A stretch of DNA of 57,629 bases from Duganella levis (GCF_009857605.1 NZ_WWCT01000031.1:1-57629); one strand, 5' to 3'. Shown: positions 44,385-54,321, counted from the stretch's first letter. Translations and numbers: made by a program. Notes: generated by a model not told the origin, from the letters alone.

Positions 44385-45744
44385 GGCCGAAGTGGTCGGC
44401 CAAAGTCTTGCCCAGGCCTGATTCCACCGCGGTTTCCACCTCGCGCGCCAGCGAGGCGGCTTCGCGCGCGGCCTGCAGGTCGCGCTCATCGTCGCCATCC
44501 GCCACCACGCCGGCGTTGACCGGCATGCCGGCAAAGACGAACAGGCGGTAGACTTCGGCCAACGTCAGTTTGTCGGTATTGGCCAGGATCACCCAGTTGT
44601 CGGCGCCATCGCTGACCCGCTTGCCCCACTGGACGCGCGGCGGCGCGGCCACCGGCACCCGGCCTACCCAGCCTTCCGCCACCATGCGTTCCAGCAGATT
44701 ATCCATTTCATCAAAGCCCAGTCGCGTGCGTTCGCGAATCTGCCCTGAGCTGACCAGCGCCGTATCGCCGCACATCGAGGCCACATGCAGCACGCGCAGG
44801 ATCGCCATGGCGTCGACAAACTCGCCGCCCGGCAGCGCCTCATGCCACCAGCGTTCATACTTCACCACCGGCAGCGCGGCCGTCAGCAAGGCGCCGAACA
44901 AGGTAATCATCCACGACACGTAGACCCACAACAGGAATAGCGGCAAGGCCGCCAGTGCGCCGTAAATCTTGGAATAGGTCGGGAACTGCGTAATGAAAAT
45001 GGCGAAACCACGCTTGGCGATTTCAAACGCCAGGCCGGCTACCAGGCCGCCCCACGCGGCGTCGTGCCAGTCGACGTCGCGGTTCGGCACCACCACGTAC
45101 AGCAGCGTAAAGGTGGCCATGGTCAGCGTGAACGACAGCACGGTATAAATCAGCGCGCCCAGGATCGGCACATCGCCAACCAGGTCGCTGGTGGCCATGA
45201 ACACCTGCGACGACAGCGTCAGCGAGACGCCGATGAGCAGCGGTCCGAGCGAAATCAGCGCCCAGTAGACCAGGATGCGCTTAGTCCACGAACGCTGGCC
45301 GCGCACCCGCCAGATGCGGTTGAACACGCGCTCGATCAGGTTCATCATGGCGATCGAGGTGAAGATCAGCGCCACCGCACCCACCGCCGACAGCCGCGTG
45401 GCCTTGGAGGCGAACATGGTCAGGTAGTTAAGGATGGTGCTGGAAATTGTCTTCGGCATCACGCTCTGCACGAAGTACGCCTCCAGCGAACTGCGGAAGG
45501 TGTTAAAGATCGGGAAGGTGGTGAAGATCGCCAGCGCGATGGTCAGCAGCGGCACCAGCGCAAACACGGTGGTGAAGGTCAGGCTGCCGGCCACCTGCGG
45601 CACACTCTCCTCCTGCAACCGGCGGCGCGCGAACAGGAACAGATCCCGCACCTCCGGCCAGGACAGCGACCGGACGGTCTGGATGCCGCTGCGGCAGGTG
45701 CGGAAGAGATAAGAGAAAACGGGACGGATATATTTTTGGTACAT
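44368..45744 (-). CDS. YihY/BrkB-family membrane protein
   Basis: This 458-aa inner-membrane protein has about six membrane segments in the first 300 residues (VAGSLTFTTVFALVPLLTIA, then LSAVGAVALIFTSIAMMNLI, and FLLWVYVSWMITLFGALL) and a soluble C-terminal winged-helix-like tail. The family was once thought to be RNase BN, but this is not supported. The true function is unknown. It is divergent from wrbA. Confidence 0.9.
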   Translation of the reverse strand: MYQKYIRPVFSYLFRTCRSGIQTVRSLSWPEVRDLFLFARRRLQEESVPQVAGSLTFTTVFALVPLLTIALAIFTTFPIFNTFRSSLEAYFVQSVMPKTISSTILNYLTMFASKATRLSAVGAVALIFTSIAMMNLIERVFNRIWRVRGQRSWTKRILVYWALISLGPLLIGVSLTLSSQVFMATSDLVGDVPILGALIYTVLSFTLTMATFTLLYVVVPNRDVDWHDAAWGGLVAGLAFEIAKRGFAIFITQFPTYSKIYGALAALPLFLLWVYVSWMITLFGALLTAALPVVKYERWWHEALPGGEFVDAMAILRVLHVASMCGDTALVSSGQIRERTRLGFDEMDNLLERMVAEGWVGRVPVAAPPRVQWGKRVSDGADNWVILANTDKLTLAEVYRLFVFAGMPVNAGVVADGDDERDLQAAREAASLAREVETAVESGLGKTLADHFGPIDCR

Positions 45745-45795
45745 GGACGCTATCGTATTACAACAGTGGCAATGATGCCATCCGCTAAAGCGCCC

Positions 45796-45808
45796 TATAA
45801 TAACGCCG
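45796..45808 (+). promoter_or_regulatory. Near-start TATAAT before wrbA
   Basis: A perfect TATAAT (45796-45801) ends 7 bases before the wrbA ATG, and there is no ribosome site in between. If used, the transcript would be leaderless. The -35 region is weak. Confidence 0.35.
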
Positions 45809-46414
45809 ATGAACCATCCTAATCTGACTATTCTTGTACTGTTTTACTCTCGCCAGGGCGCCACCCGCAAATTAGCGGAGCTGATCGCCCAGGGAATCGA
45901 GAGCGTGCCGGGTTGCGATGCGCGTCTGCGCACGGTACCGGCGGTGTCCACCGTGACCGAAGCCACCGAGCCGGAAGTGCCGGCCGACGGCGCGCCTTAC
46001 GTCGAATTGGACGACCTGACCGAATGCGCCGGCATCGCGGTCGGCTCGCCTACCCGCTTCGGCAACATGGCGGCGGCGATGAAGTATTTCTGGGACGGCA
46101 CCGCCAGCCAGTGGCTGTCCGGCACCCTGGCGGGCAAGCCGGCCTGCGTGTTTACCTCGACCGGCAGCCTGCATGGCGGCCAGGAGTCGACGCTGCTGTC
46201 GATGATGATCCCGCTGTTCCATCATGGCCTGATGGTGCTCGGCCTGCCCTACACCAATCCTGAATTGATGACTACTTCGAGCGGCGGCACGCCGTATGGC
46301 GCCAGCCACTGGTCTGGCCTCGATGGCAAGAAAGTCATCACCGAAGACGAGAAACGCCTGGCCATCGCAATGGGCAAGCGGCTGGCCGAAACAGCAGTCA
46401 AACTACACGGATAA
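45809..46414 (+). CDS. wrbA: NAD(P)H:quinone oxidoreductase WrbA-type flavoprotein
   Basis: This 201-aa flavodoxin-fold protein has LFYSRQGATRKLAELIAQG (FMN phosphate loop), VGSPTRFGNMAAAMKYFWD, and FTSTGSLHGGQESTLLSMM with FHHGLMVLGLPY. Length is normal (about 198). It reduces quinones by two electrons. It heads a rightward run of six closely spaced genes. Confidence 0.94.
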   Translation: MNHPNLTILVLFYSRQGATRKLAELIAQGIESVPGCDARLRTVPAVSTVTEATEPEVPADGAPYVELDDLTECAGIAVGSPTRFGNMAAAMKYFWDGTASQWLSGTLAGKPACVFTSTGSLHGGQESTLLSMMIPLFHHGLMVLGLPYTNPELMTTSSGGTPYGASHWSGLDGKKVITEDEKRLAIAMGKRLAETAVKLHG

Positions 46415-46419
46415 GCGCC

Positions 46420-46827
46420 ATGGAAACCACAATGCAGAAGTATTTTCACTGGGGCGCCATCGGCAGCCTGGTGACGTTGATTATCTTGTGTGTGTTGTGG
46501 GAGATGGTGCTGGCGCCGTTAAAGCCGGGCGGCTCCTGGCTGGTGCTGAAGGCGGTGCCGCTGCTGCTGCCGCTGTACGGCGTCTACAAGCGTGATATCT
46601 ACACGCTGCAATGGACCTCGATGATGATCCTGCTGTACTTCACCGAAGGCGTGGTGCGCGGCTGGAGCGATATCGGCTCGTTGTCGGCGTGGCTGGGCTG
46701 GGGCGAGGCGGCGGTGGTCTGCGTCTACTTTGTATGCGCGGTGCTGTATCTGCGTCCGTACAAGCGCGCCGCGAAAAAGATGGCGCGGGAGCTGCTGGAC
46801 AAGATCAAGGTCAACACGGTCAAATGA
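46420..46827 (+). CDS. DUF2069 inner-membrane protein
   Basis: This 135-aa protein has about four membrane segments (GSLVTLIILCVLWEMVLAPL, PLLLPLYGVY, YTLQWTSMMILLYFTEGVVR, AAVVCVYFVCAVLYL) and a basic C-terminus. wrbA-DUF2069 linkage is common in betaproteobacteria. Function is unknown. Its stop overlaps the next start (ATGA). Confidence 0.88.
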   Translation: METTMQKYFHWGAIGSLVTLIILCVLWEMVLAPLKPGGSWLVLKAVPLLLPLYGVYKRDIYTLQWTSMMILLYFTEGVVRGWSDIGSLSAWLGWGEAAVVCVYFVCAVLYLRPYKRAAKKMARELLDKIKVNTVK

Positions 46828-48230
46828 TGGAATTCCTCACGCAGTGCCGCGACATCGTCGGCGACGCTTATGTGCTCGACGCGCCGGCCGATATGGCGCC
46901 CTTCCTCACCGACTGGCGCGGACGCTTTACCGGCAAGGCGCTGGCGGTGCTGCGTCCCGGCTCAGTGGAGCAAGTGGCGGCGCTGGTGCGCGCCTGCGTA
47001 TCGTATCGCGTGGCGCTGGTGCCGCAAGGCGGCAACACGGGACTGGTGCTAGGCAGCGTGCCGGATGCCAGCGGCGCGCAGGTGGTGTTGTCGCTGGCGC
47101 GGCTGAACAACATTCGCCAGGTCGATCCGGTCAACCGCACCATGACGGTGGATGCGGGCTGCATACTCCAGCAAATCCAGGAAGCCGCGGCAGCCAAGGG
47201 CTGCTTGTTCCCGCTGTCGCTGGCGGCGGAAGGCAGCTGCACCATCGGCGGCAATCTGTCGACCAATGCTGGCGGCACGGCTGTTCTGCGCTACGGGAAC
47301 ACGCGTGAATTGTGCCTCGGGCTGGAAGTGGTCACGCCGCAGGGCGAGGTCTGGAGCGGCTTGCGCGGCCTGCGCAAGGATAATACCGGCTACGATTTGC
47401 GCGACCTGTTCATTGGCGCGGAAGGCACGTTGGGCATCATCACCGGCGCGGTGCTCAAGCTGTATCCGCAGCCGAAGGCCAGCATCACGGCGCTGGCGGC
47501 GCTGCCCTCACCGGCCACTGCGCAACAGTTGCTGGTGCTGATGCAGGACTATTGCGCTTCCAGCCTGACCGGTTTTGAGCTGATGTCGCGCTACTGCCTG
47601 GAGCTGGTGGCGGAGCAGTTCCCGCAACTGCCCAAGCCTTTCGCCACGTCGCATCCGCAGTATGTGCTGCTGGAATTGAGCAGCAGCGAGTCGGAGCAGC
47701 ATGCGGTCGGGCTGCTGGAACAGGCGATCGGCGCGGCGCTGGAGCGTGGTGTGATCAATGATGCGGTGGTCGCGACGTCGGTGGCGCAGTCGGCTGGTCT
47801 GTGGCAGTTGCGCGAGCATATTCCACTGGCGCAGGCCAAGGCGGGCAAGAACATCAAGCACGATATTTCGCTGCCGGTGTCGCGGATTGCGGACTTTATC
47901 TCCGTCACCGGGCCGCAGCTGGATGCGGCGTTTCCGGGTTGTCAGCTGGTGTGCTTCGGCCATCTGGGCGACGGCAATCTGCATTACAACGTGGCGCCGC
48001 CGGTTGGCATCTCTAACGAGGACTTCCTGGCGAACCAGGAGAAGGTCAACCGTGTGGTGCACGATAGCGTCGTGTCGTTTGGCGGCTCGATTTCGGCCGA
48101 ACATGGCATTGGCGCATTGAAGCGCGATGAGCTGGCGCGCTACAAGTCGGCGATAGAGCTGAATATGATGCGAGCCATCAAAGCGGCATTGGATCCGCTG
48201 GGTATCATGAATCCCGGGAAAATCCTTTGA
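46824..48230 (+). CDS. FAD-binding oxidoreductase, GlcD/D-2-hydroxyglutarate dehydrogenase-like
   Basis: This 468-aa VAO-family flavoprotein has LVPQGGNTGLVLGSVP (FAD site), SCTIGGNLSTNAGG, the substrate-side LRKDNTGYDLRDLFIGAEGTLG, and a C-terminal cap with FGHLGDGNLHYNV (metal ligands) and AEHGIGALKRDELA. It oxidises a D-2-hydroxyacid (glycolate, lactate or 2-hydroxyglutarate), feeding electrons onward. It is translationally coupled to the DUF2069 gene. Confidence 0.92.
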   Translation: MMEFLTQCRDIVGDAYVLDAPADMAPFLTDWRGRFTGKALAVLRPGSVEQVAALVRACVSYRVALVPQGGNTGLVLGSVPDASGAQVVLSLARLNNIRQVDPVNRTMTVDAGCILQQIQEAAAAKGCLFPLSLAAEGSCTIGGNLSTNAGGTAVLRYGNTRELCLGLEVVTPQGEVWSGLRGLRKDNTGYDLRDLFIGAEGTLGIITGAVLKLYPQPKASITALAALPSPATAQQLLVLMQDYCASSLTGFELMSRYCLELVAEQFPQLPKPFATSHPQYVLLELSSSESEQHAVGLLEQAIGAALERGVINDAVVATSVAQSAGLWQLREHIPLAQAKAGKNIKHDISLPVSRIADFISVTGPQLDAAFPGCQLVCFGHLGDGNLHYNVAPPVGISNEDFLANQEKVNRVVHDSVVSFGGSISAEHGIGALKRDELARYKSAIELNMMRAIKAALDPLGIMNPGKIL

Positions 48231-48241
48231 CCGAGGCTGAC

Positions 48242-48673
48242 ATGAAACTGCTGATCGTTGTGGTGCTGTGGGCTACCACGCTGGTGGCGTACGCGCAAAC
48301 CGTCTACAAATGCAAGGCGGATGGCAAGACGACTTATAGCGATGCGCCGTGTCCTGCTGGCGCGGATGCTTCCACGCTGCAGGCGCCAGCCGCGCCGCCG
48401 CGTGATGCGGCTGCGGCCACCGCGTTGCGCCGCCAGCAAAAACAGGCGGACGCTCTGGAAAAGGCGCGTATCAAGCGCGAAGAGCGTGACGAACGCGATG
48501 CTGCGCGCGTGTCGCAAGCAGCGGCGGTGCAGCGCAAGAAGTGCGACAAGCTCAAACTGAACAAACGCTGGGCCGACGAAGACGCCCGCCGCGCCACCGG
48601 CCAAGCCACCGAAGCCGCCCGCCTCCGCGCCCAACGCGCTGGCGAAGCCATGACGCTGGAGTGTCCGCGCTAA
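48242..48673 (+). CDS. DUF4124-domain exported protein
   Basis: This 143-aa protein has a short signal peptide (MKLLIVVVLWATTLVAYAQ) and the DUF4124 motif VYKCKADGKTTYSDAPCP, followed by an Arg/Ala-rich coiled coil. Function is unknown. The ATG at 48242 gives a clean signal peptide; an upstream in-frame TTG is less likely. It overlaps the next gene by one base. Confidence 0.85.
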   Translation: MKLLIVVVLWATTLVAYAQTVYKCKADGKTTYSDAPCPAGADASTLQAPAAPPRDAAAATALRRQQKQADALEKARIKREERDERDAARVSQAAAVQRKKCDKLKLNKRWADEDARRATGQATEAARLRAQRAGEAMTLECPR

Positions 48674-51333
48674 TGTCCGACCACGCGCCCGCACCTGCAC
48701 CCGTCGCGCCGCCGGAGCACGACGGCGGCGTCCGCGCCAACGCAACGCCGCTGCACACGCCCTCCGACACGGCGGCGTCAATGCGCCGGCTGTCACGCTG
48801 GTTGCTGCTGGGCGAATGGCGCGCGCATCCGGTACGGGCCTTGGTGGCGATTGCGGCGATTGCGGTCGGCATCTCGCTCGGCTTCGCCATCCACCTGATC
48901 AACGCCGCCGCCTTCAACGAATTCTCCGCCGCCGTCAAAGGCCTGTCCGGCCTTGCCGACGTCCAGGTGCGCGGCACCGAACCATTCTTCGACGAAGCCA
49001 TCTACCCAACACTGGCCCAACGCGACGGTGTGGTCGTCGCCTCCCCCGTACTGGAATTCGATGCCTCGGTCCCCAGCCAGCGCACCGCCCTTAAAATCAT
49101 CGGCACCGACGCCTTCCGCGCCAGCTACATCTCGCCGGAACTGGTCGGCACGCCGACCGACAACAACATCAACGACACCCTCGCCGACGACGCCCTGTTC
49201 CTGTCCGCCGCCGCCCAGCAATGGCTGCAACCGCAAGCCAACGCCGTCACGCTGCAAGTCGGCACCAGCCAGATCAAACTGCGCGTCGCCGGCTCCCTGC
49301 CTGCCGCCCGCGCCGGCCAGCGCATCGCGGTGATGGACATCGGCGCCGCCCAATGGCGCTTCGCAAAACTCGGCCAACTGTCGCGCATCGACCTCAAACT
49401 GCGCGATGGCGTCAATCGCGAAGCCTTCAAGGCCCAACTGGAAAAAGACCTGCAAGCCCGCTACCCCGGCCGCTTCCGCGTCAACCAGCCCAACGACAAC
49501 GAACAAAACAACAGCAACGAAAGCATGAGCCGCGCCTACCGCGTCAACCTGACCGTGCTTGCACTGGTGGCGCTGTTCACCGGCGCCTTCCTGGTCTTCT
49601 CGACGCAAGCGCTGTCGGTGATCCGCCGCCGCAGCCAGTTCGCGCTGCTGCGCGTGCTGGGCATGGACCGCCACCGCCTGCTGCGCCAGATCCTGCTCGA
49701 AGGGCTGTGCTTGGGCATCGCCGGTTCGGCCATCGGCATCGCCGCCGGCTATGGCCTGGCCGCCGCCGCGCTGCACTTCATGGGCGCGGATCTCGGCGCC
49801 GGCTTCTTCTCCGGTGTGCGTCCGCAAGTGCAGTTCACACCGGTGGCCGCCGCCATCTATTTCGCATTGGGCGTGGCTGTCGCCCTGCTGGGCTGCGCCG
49901 CGCCGGCACTGGACGCCGCCCGCGCAAAACCAGCCATCGCCCTCAAATCCGGCAGCGAAGAAGCCGCGATGTCGCGCCTGTCGCGTGCCTGGCCGTCGCT
50001 GGCGTGCATCGCCCTGGCCGCGCTGCTGTCGCAAGCCCCACCGATATTCGAACTGCCGCTGTTCGGCTACCTGTCCATCGCCCTGCTGCTGATTGGCGCC
50101 ATTGGCCTGATGCCGCGCCTGGCCGCCATCGTGTTCCGCTTCGCGCACCAGCGCTGGAGTGTCGCCACCGCCGGCAAGCCCGATGCATCGGCCGTCATGA
50201 CGCTCACTCTGTCCCGCCTCGCCAACGCCTCCAGCCAGGCCGGCATCGCGCTGGGCGGCGTGCTGTCCAGTTTCAGCCTGATGGTCGCTATGGCCATCAT
50301 GGTCGCCAGCTTCCGCGTGTCGCTGGACGACTGGCTGCTACATATCCTGCCGGCCGATATCTACGTCAGTACCGCCAGCGGCGGCGCCACGGCCGGCTTG
50401 CGGCCGCTGGAACAGGCGGCGATGGCCGCGCTGCCAGGCGTCGCCAGCGCCGACTTTCTGACCACGCGCTCCGTCGCCCTGGCGCCGGGCCGTCCGCCCG
50501 TCACGCTGATGGCGCGCACCGTGGATGCGGCCAATCCCGGCCGCACGCTGGCCATCGTCGGCGCCACGCAACTACCCGCAGCAGGCGGACCGCCGCCGGT
50601 GTGGGTGTCGGAAGCCATGGTCGATTTGTACGGCATGAAGGTCGGCCAGCGCATCGAACTGCCATTGGCCGGCACGCCGCGCGCCTTCCTCGTGGCCGGC
50701 ATCTGGCGCGACTACGCCCGCCCTACCGGCACCATCCAGATGCGGCTGAACGACTACCGCGCCATCACCGGCGAACAGGAAGCCAGTGGCGTGGCGCTCA
50801 CGCTCAAACCGGGCAGCCGGCCGGAGGACACCATCAAGGCACTTAAACAACTGCCGTTCGCCGCCGCGCTGAACGCCAGCGAACCATCGGAAATCCGCGC
50901 CATGAGCATGAAGATATTTGACCGCAGCTTCGCCATCACCTACCTGCTGGAGGCGATTGCCATCGTCATCGGCCTGTTCGGCGTGGCTGCCACCTTCTCG
51001 GCGCAAACGCTGGCGCGCGCCAAGGAATTCGGCATGCTGCGCCATGTCGGCGTCACGCGCCGCCAGGTGCTGTCGATACTGGCGATTGAAGGCGGCTCGC
51101 TGACGGCGCTCGGCATCGTCACCGGCTTCGCGCTGGGTTGGGTGATTAGCCTGATCCTGGTGTTCGTCGTCAATCCGCAGTCCTTCCACTGGACCATGCA
51201 ACTGCACATGCCATGGCCGCTGCTGGCCACCGTGGCCGGCCTGCTGCTGGCCGCCGCCGCGCTTACCGCGCTGTTGGCCGGCCGCCAGGCGCTGTCCGGC
51301 GGACCGATACGCGCCGTCAGGGAGGACTGGTAA
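48673..51333 (+). CDS. FtsX-type ABC transporter permease
   Basis: This 886-aa protein has two FtsX/MacB_PCD-type halves. A membrane segment at about residues 55-75 (ALVAIAAIAVGISLGFAIHL) precedes a large periplasmic region, then three to four segments around 295-430 (LVALFTGAFLVFSTQAL). A second half follows, with segments near 750-880 (IAIVIGLFGVAATFSAQTLA). Such permeases pair with LolD/MacB-like ATPases in mechanotransmission or lipoprotein/lipid handling. The neighbours here are a DUF4124 gene upstream and the lipocalin-like gene downstream, overlapping by three bases, but no ATPase gene. The first 40 residues are Pro/Ala-rich. Confidence 0.9.
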   Translation: MSDHAPAPAPVAPPEHDGGVRANATPLHTPSDTAASMRRLSRWLLLGEWRAHPVRALVAIAAIAVGISLGFAIHLINAAAFNEFSAAVKGLSGLADVQVRGTEPFFDEAIYPTLAQRDGVVVASPVLEFDASVPSQRTALKIIGTDAFRASYISPELVGTPTDNNINDTLADDALFLSAAAQQWLQPQANAVTLQVGTSQIKLRVAGSLPAARAGQRIAVMDIGAAQWRFAKLGQLSRIDLKLRDGVNREAFKAQLEKDLQARYPGRFRVNQPNDNEQNNSNESMSRAYRVNLTVLALVALFTGAFLVFSTQALSVIRRRSQFALLRVLGMDRHRLLRQILLEGLCLGIAGSAIGIAAGYGLAAAALHFMGADLGAGFFSGVRPQVQFTPVAAAIYFALGVAVALLGCAAPALDAARAKPAIALKSGSEEAAMSRLSRAWPSLACIALAALLSQAPPIFELPLFGYLSIALLLIGAIGLMPRLAAIVFRFAHQRWSVATAGKPDASAVMTLTLSRLANASSQAGIALGGVLSSFSLMVAMAIMVASFRVSLDDWLLHILPADIYVSTASGGATAGLRPLEQAAMAALPGVASADFLTTRSVALAPGRPPVTLMARTVDAANPGRTLAIVGATQLPAAGGPPPVWVSEAMVDLYGMKVGQRIELPLAGTPRAFLVAGIWRDYARPTGTIQMRLNDYRAITGEQEASGVALTLKPGSRPEDTIKALKQLPFAAALNASEPSEIRAMSMKIFDRSFAITYLLEAIAIVIGLFGVAATFSAQTLARAKEFGMLRHVGVTRRQVLSILAIEGGSLTALGIVTGFALGWVISLILVFVVNPQSFHWTMQLHMPWPLLATVAGLLLAAAALTALLAGRQALSGGPIRAVREDW

Positions 51334-52424
51334 TGTTCATTCGCCTACTGCGCCTTGTCGCAGCCACGCTGGCGCTAGCTCTGTCTTCGCCGGCGCATGC
51401 CGCCGCGCCGGAATTTGCGACCGTCACGCCGCTGCCGGCCGGCGCCACGCTGTCCTTCCCTAAAGACTACGGCGCCCATCCCGACTTCAAAACCGAATGG
51501 TGGTACGTCACCGGCTGGCTCGATACGCCGGACGGCAAACCGCTCGGCTTCCAGGTCACCTTCTTCCGCAGCGCCACCACGCACGACCGCGACAACCCGA
51601 GCCAGTTCGCGCCCAAGCAGCTGATCATCGGCCACGCCGCCGTCTCCGACCCGGCCAACGGCAAGCTGCTGCACGACCAACGCTCCGAGCGCGAAGGCTT
51701 CGGCCTGTCCTACGCGAAAACCGGCGACACCAACGTCAAGCTGGAAGACTGGCATATGGTACGCGCCGCCGACGGCAGCTACACCGTCCATGTCGACAGC
51801 GCGCAATTCAAATATGACATCAAACTGACGCCCAGCCAGGCCGTGATGCCAGAAGATCAACGCGGCTACTCGCGCAAGGGCCCGCGCCCGGGCCAGGCCA
51901 GCTACTACTACAGCGAACCGCACCTGCAAGTGAGCGGCAACGTCACCCGCAACGGCAAGCCGGTCGCCGTCACCGGCAGCGCGTGGCTCGATCACGAGTG
52001 GTTCAGCGAGTATGTCGATCCCGATGCCAGCGGCTGGGATTGGATCGGCGCCAACCTCGATGACGGCGGTGCATTAATGGCATTCCAGATCAGAAGCAAG
52101 ACAGGTGCTAAACTATGGGCGCACGCGACATGGCGCGACGCATCCGGTAAGATCACGCAGTTCGCGCCGGACCAGGTCAGTTTCAGCCCGCAACGGAAGT
52201 GGCGTTCACCGCGCACCAATGCCGAGTATCCGGTCGCCACCCGGCTCACCACCGGCAGCAACGTCTGGGACGTGGTGCCGCTGCAGGACGACCAGGAGCT
52301 CGATTCGCGCCGGTCGGTCGGCGCGGTGTACTGGGAAGGTGCGGTCACGCTGAACCGTGACGGCAAGCGTATCGGCCGCGCCTATCTGGAATTGACGGGC
52401 TATGTCAGCGCCATGAAATTGTAA
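51333..52424 (+). CDS. AttH/carotenoid 1,2-hydratase-type lipocalin-like exported protein
   Basis: This 363-aa protein has a signal peptide (LVAATLALALSSPAHAAA) and the AttH/CrtC N-terminal signature FPKDYGAHPDFKTEWWYVTG, followed by WLDHEWFSEYVD and GWDWIGANLDDGGALMAFQI. These proteins have a double lipocalin-like barrel and may bind hydrophobic ligands. The start overlaps the permease stop, and permease-AttH pairs recur in proteobacteria, so they probably act together in the envelope. Confidence 0.88.
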   Translation: MFIRLLRLVAATLALALSSPAHAAAPEFATVTPLPAGATLSFPKDYGAHPDFKTEWWYVTGWLDTPDGKPLGFQVTFFRSATTHDRDNPSQFAPKQLIIGHAAVSDPANGKLLHDQRSEREGFGLSYAKTGDTNVKLEDWHMVRAADGSYTVHVDSAQFKYDIKLTPSQAVMPEDQRGYSRKGPRPGQASYYYSEPHLQVSGNVTRNGKPVAVTGSAWLDHEWFSEYVDPDASGWDWIGANLDDGGALMAFQIRSKTGAKLWAHATWRDASGKITQFAPDQVSFSPQRKWRSPRTNAEYPVATRLTTGSNVWDVVPLQDDQELDSRRSVGAVYWEGAVTLNRDGKRIGRAYLELTGYVSAMKL

Positions 52425-52485
52425 GCACAATATAAAGCCGTACCAGACGTCATAACAAGTATATTCACGTAACCGCAGCCACACG

Positions 52486-54321
52486 ATGACCAATAGCACC
52501 ACCGCCAGCACGCCAACCGCCGCTGCACCGAACGCATCCCGTGAACTTAAAAAAGGCAGCCTTGCCACCTTGCGCGAGCTGGGGCCATTCCTGGCGCCGT
52601 ACAAGCGCCAGTTCGCCATGGCCGGGGTTGCGCTGGTGGTGGCCGCCGCCTCCACGCTGGCCATTCCCGCCGCCTTCAAGCAAATGATCGACCTCGGATT
52701 CGGCGGCGCCGGCACGCGCAGCATCCAGCATGTGGACCTGGTGTTCCTGGCGCTGTTCGGCCTCGCCACCATCTTGGCGCTGGCCACGGCGGCGCGCTTC
52801 TACACCGTCTCCTGGCTGGGCGAACGCGTGACCGCAGACATCCGCAGCGCCGTCTACAAGCACGTCGTCACGCAAAGCCCGGAATTTTTCGAGACCACGC
52901 AGACCGGCGAAGTCCTGTCACGCATCACCACCGACACCACGCTGATTCAGTCGGTGGTCGGCACCAGCATCTCGATGGCCTTGCGGAACGTGCTGCTGTT
53001 TATCGGCGGCCTGGCGATGCTGTTCGTGACCAGTCCCAAACTGTCGGCCATCATCATCGGCCTGCTGATCCTGACAGTGCTGCCGATCGTGATGTACGGC
53101 CGCCGCGTGCGCACGCTGTCGCGCGACTCGCAGGACCGCGTGGCCGACGCTTCCGCCATGGCCGGCGAAATCCTCAACGCCATGCCGACGGTGCAGGCCT
53201 TCACGCACGAAAAAATCGAATCGCAGCGCTTCGGCAATTCGGTCGAAGGCGCATTCCAGACCGCCATGCGCCGCATCCGCGCGCGCGCCGTACTCACCAT
53301 GCTGGCCATTGTGCTGGTGTTCGGCGCCATCGTCTTCGTGCTCTGGCTCGGCGCGCACGCCGTGCTGTCGGGCGAAATGACCGGTGGCGACCTCGGTCAG
53401 TTCATCCTGTACGCCTCCATCGTGGCCGGTGCGATTGGCGCGCTGTCCGAGGTGATGGGCGAAGCGCAGCGGGCCGCCGGCGCCACCGAGCGCCTGCTGG
53501 AACTGATGTCGGTCAAATCCAGGATTCAATCGCCGGTCACGCCATTGGCGCTGCCACCGCGCGCGGCCAACGGCGCCGCACTGACGCTGAACGACGTGAT
53601 GTTCTCGTATCCATCCCGGCCGGAGACCAACTCGCTCGACCACGTATCGCTGGATATCAAGCCGGGTGAAACGGTGGCAGTCGTCGGTCCTTCCGGCGCC
53701 GGCAAGACCACGCTGTTCCAGTTGTTCCTGCGCTTCTACGATCCGCAACACGGCAGCATCAAGCTGGATGGTGTCGACATCACGCAGCTCGACCTGCACA
53801 CGCTGCGCGACGCCATCGGCATCGTGCCGCAGGATACGATCATCTTCTCGGCCAACGCCATGGAAAACATCCGCTACGGCCGCTCCGGCGCTACCGACGA
53901 AGAAGTGATCGCGGTCGCCAAGCTGGCCGCCGCCCATGAATTCATCGAACGTCTGCCGCAAGGCTATCAATCCTTCCTGGGTGAGCGTGGTGTGCGCTTG
54001 TCCGGTGGCCAGCGTCAACGCATCGCGATTGCGCGCGCGCTGCTGAAAAATCCACCGCTGCTGCTGCTGGACGAAGCCACCAGCGCGCTGGATGCGGAAT
54101 CCGAACGCCTGGTGCAAAGCGCGCTGGAAGCGGCGATGGTCGGCCGCACCACCGTCATCATCGCGCACCGCCTGGCGACAGTGCAGCGCGCCGATCGCAT
54201 CATCGTTATGGAAGACGGCAAAATCGTCGAAACCGGCACGCACGCATCGCTGGTGGCGCTGGGCGGCATCTACGCCAACCTCGCGGCACTGCAATTCCAC
54301 AACGTCCACATAGTGCATTAA
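52486..54321 (+). CDS. ABC transporter, fused membrane and ATPase domains (MsbA/LmrA-like)
   Basis: This 611-aa half-transporter has six membrane segments in the first 330 residues and a nucleotide-binding domain with VGPSGAGKTTLFQ (Walker A), LSGGQRQRIAIARAL, LLLLDEATSALD (Walker B) and IIAHRLATV. Exporters of lipid or drug type have this form and dimerise. It lies 61 bases after the AttH-like gene and may be part of the same run. The first 30 residues are Ser/Thr/Ala-rich. Confidence 0.93.
   Translation: MTNSTTASTPTAAAPNASRELKKGSLATLRELGPFLAPYKRQFAMAGVALVVAAASTLAIPAAFKQMIDLGFGGAGTRSIQHVDLVFLALFGLATILALATAARFYTVSWLGERVTADIRSAVYKHVVTQSPEFFETTQTGEVLSRITTDTTLIQSVVGTSISMALRNVLLFIGGLAMLFVTSPKLSAIIIGLLILTVLPIVMYGRRVRTLSRDSQDRVADASAMAGEILNAMPTVQAFTHEKIESQRFGNSVEGAFQTAMRRIRARAVLTMLAIVLVFGAIVFVLWLGAHAVLSGEMTGGDLGQFILYASIVAGAIGALSEVMGEAQRAAGATERLLELMSVKSRIQSPVTPLALPPRAANGAALTLNDVMFSYPSRPETNSLDHVSLDIKPGETVAVVGPSGAGKTTLFQLFLRFYDPQHGSIKLDGVDITQLDLHTLRDAIGIVPQDTIIFSANAMENIRYGRSGATDEEVIAVAKLAAAHEFIERLPQGYQSFLGERGVRLSGGQRQRIAIARALLKNPPLLLLDEATSALDAESERLVQSALEAAMVGRTTVIIAHRLATVQRADRIIVMEDGKIVETGTHASLVALGGIYANLAALQFHNVHIVH

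Noticed and set aside
52918..54318. A 466-codon frame opposite the ABC transporter.
   Set aside because: It is a frame shadow of a clear ABC transporter and shows no domain of its own.
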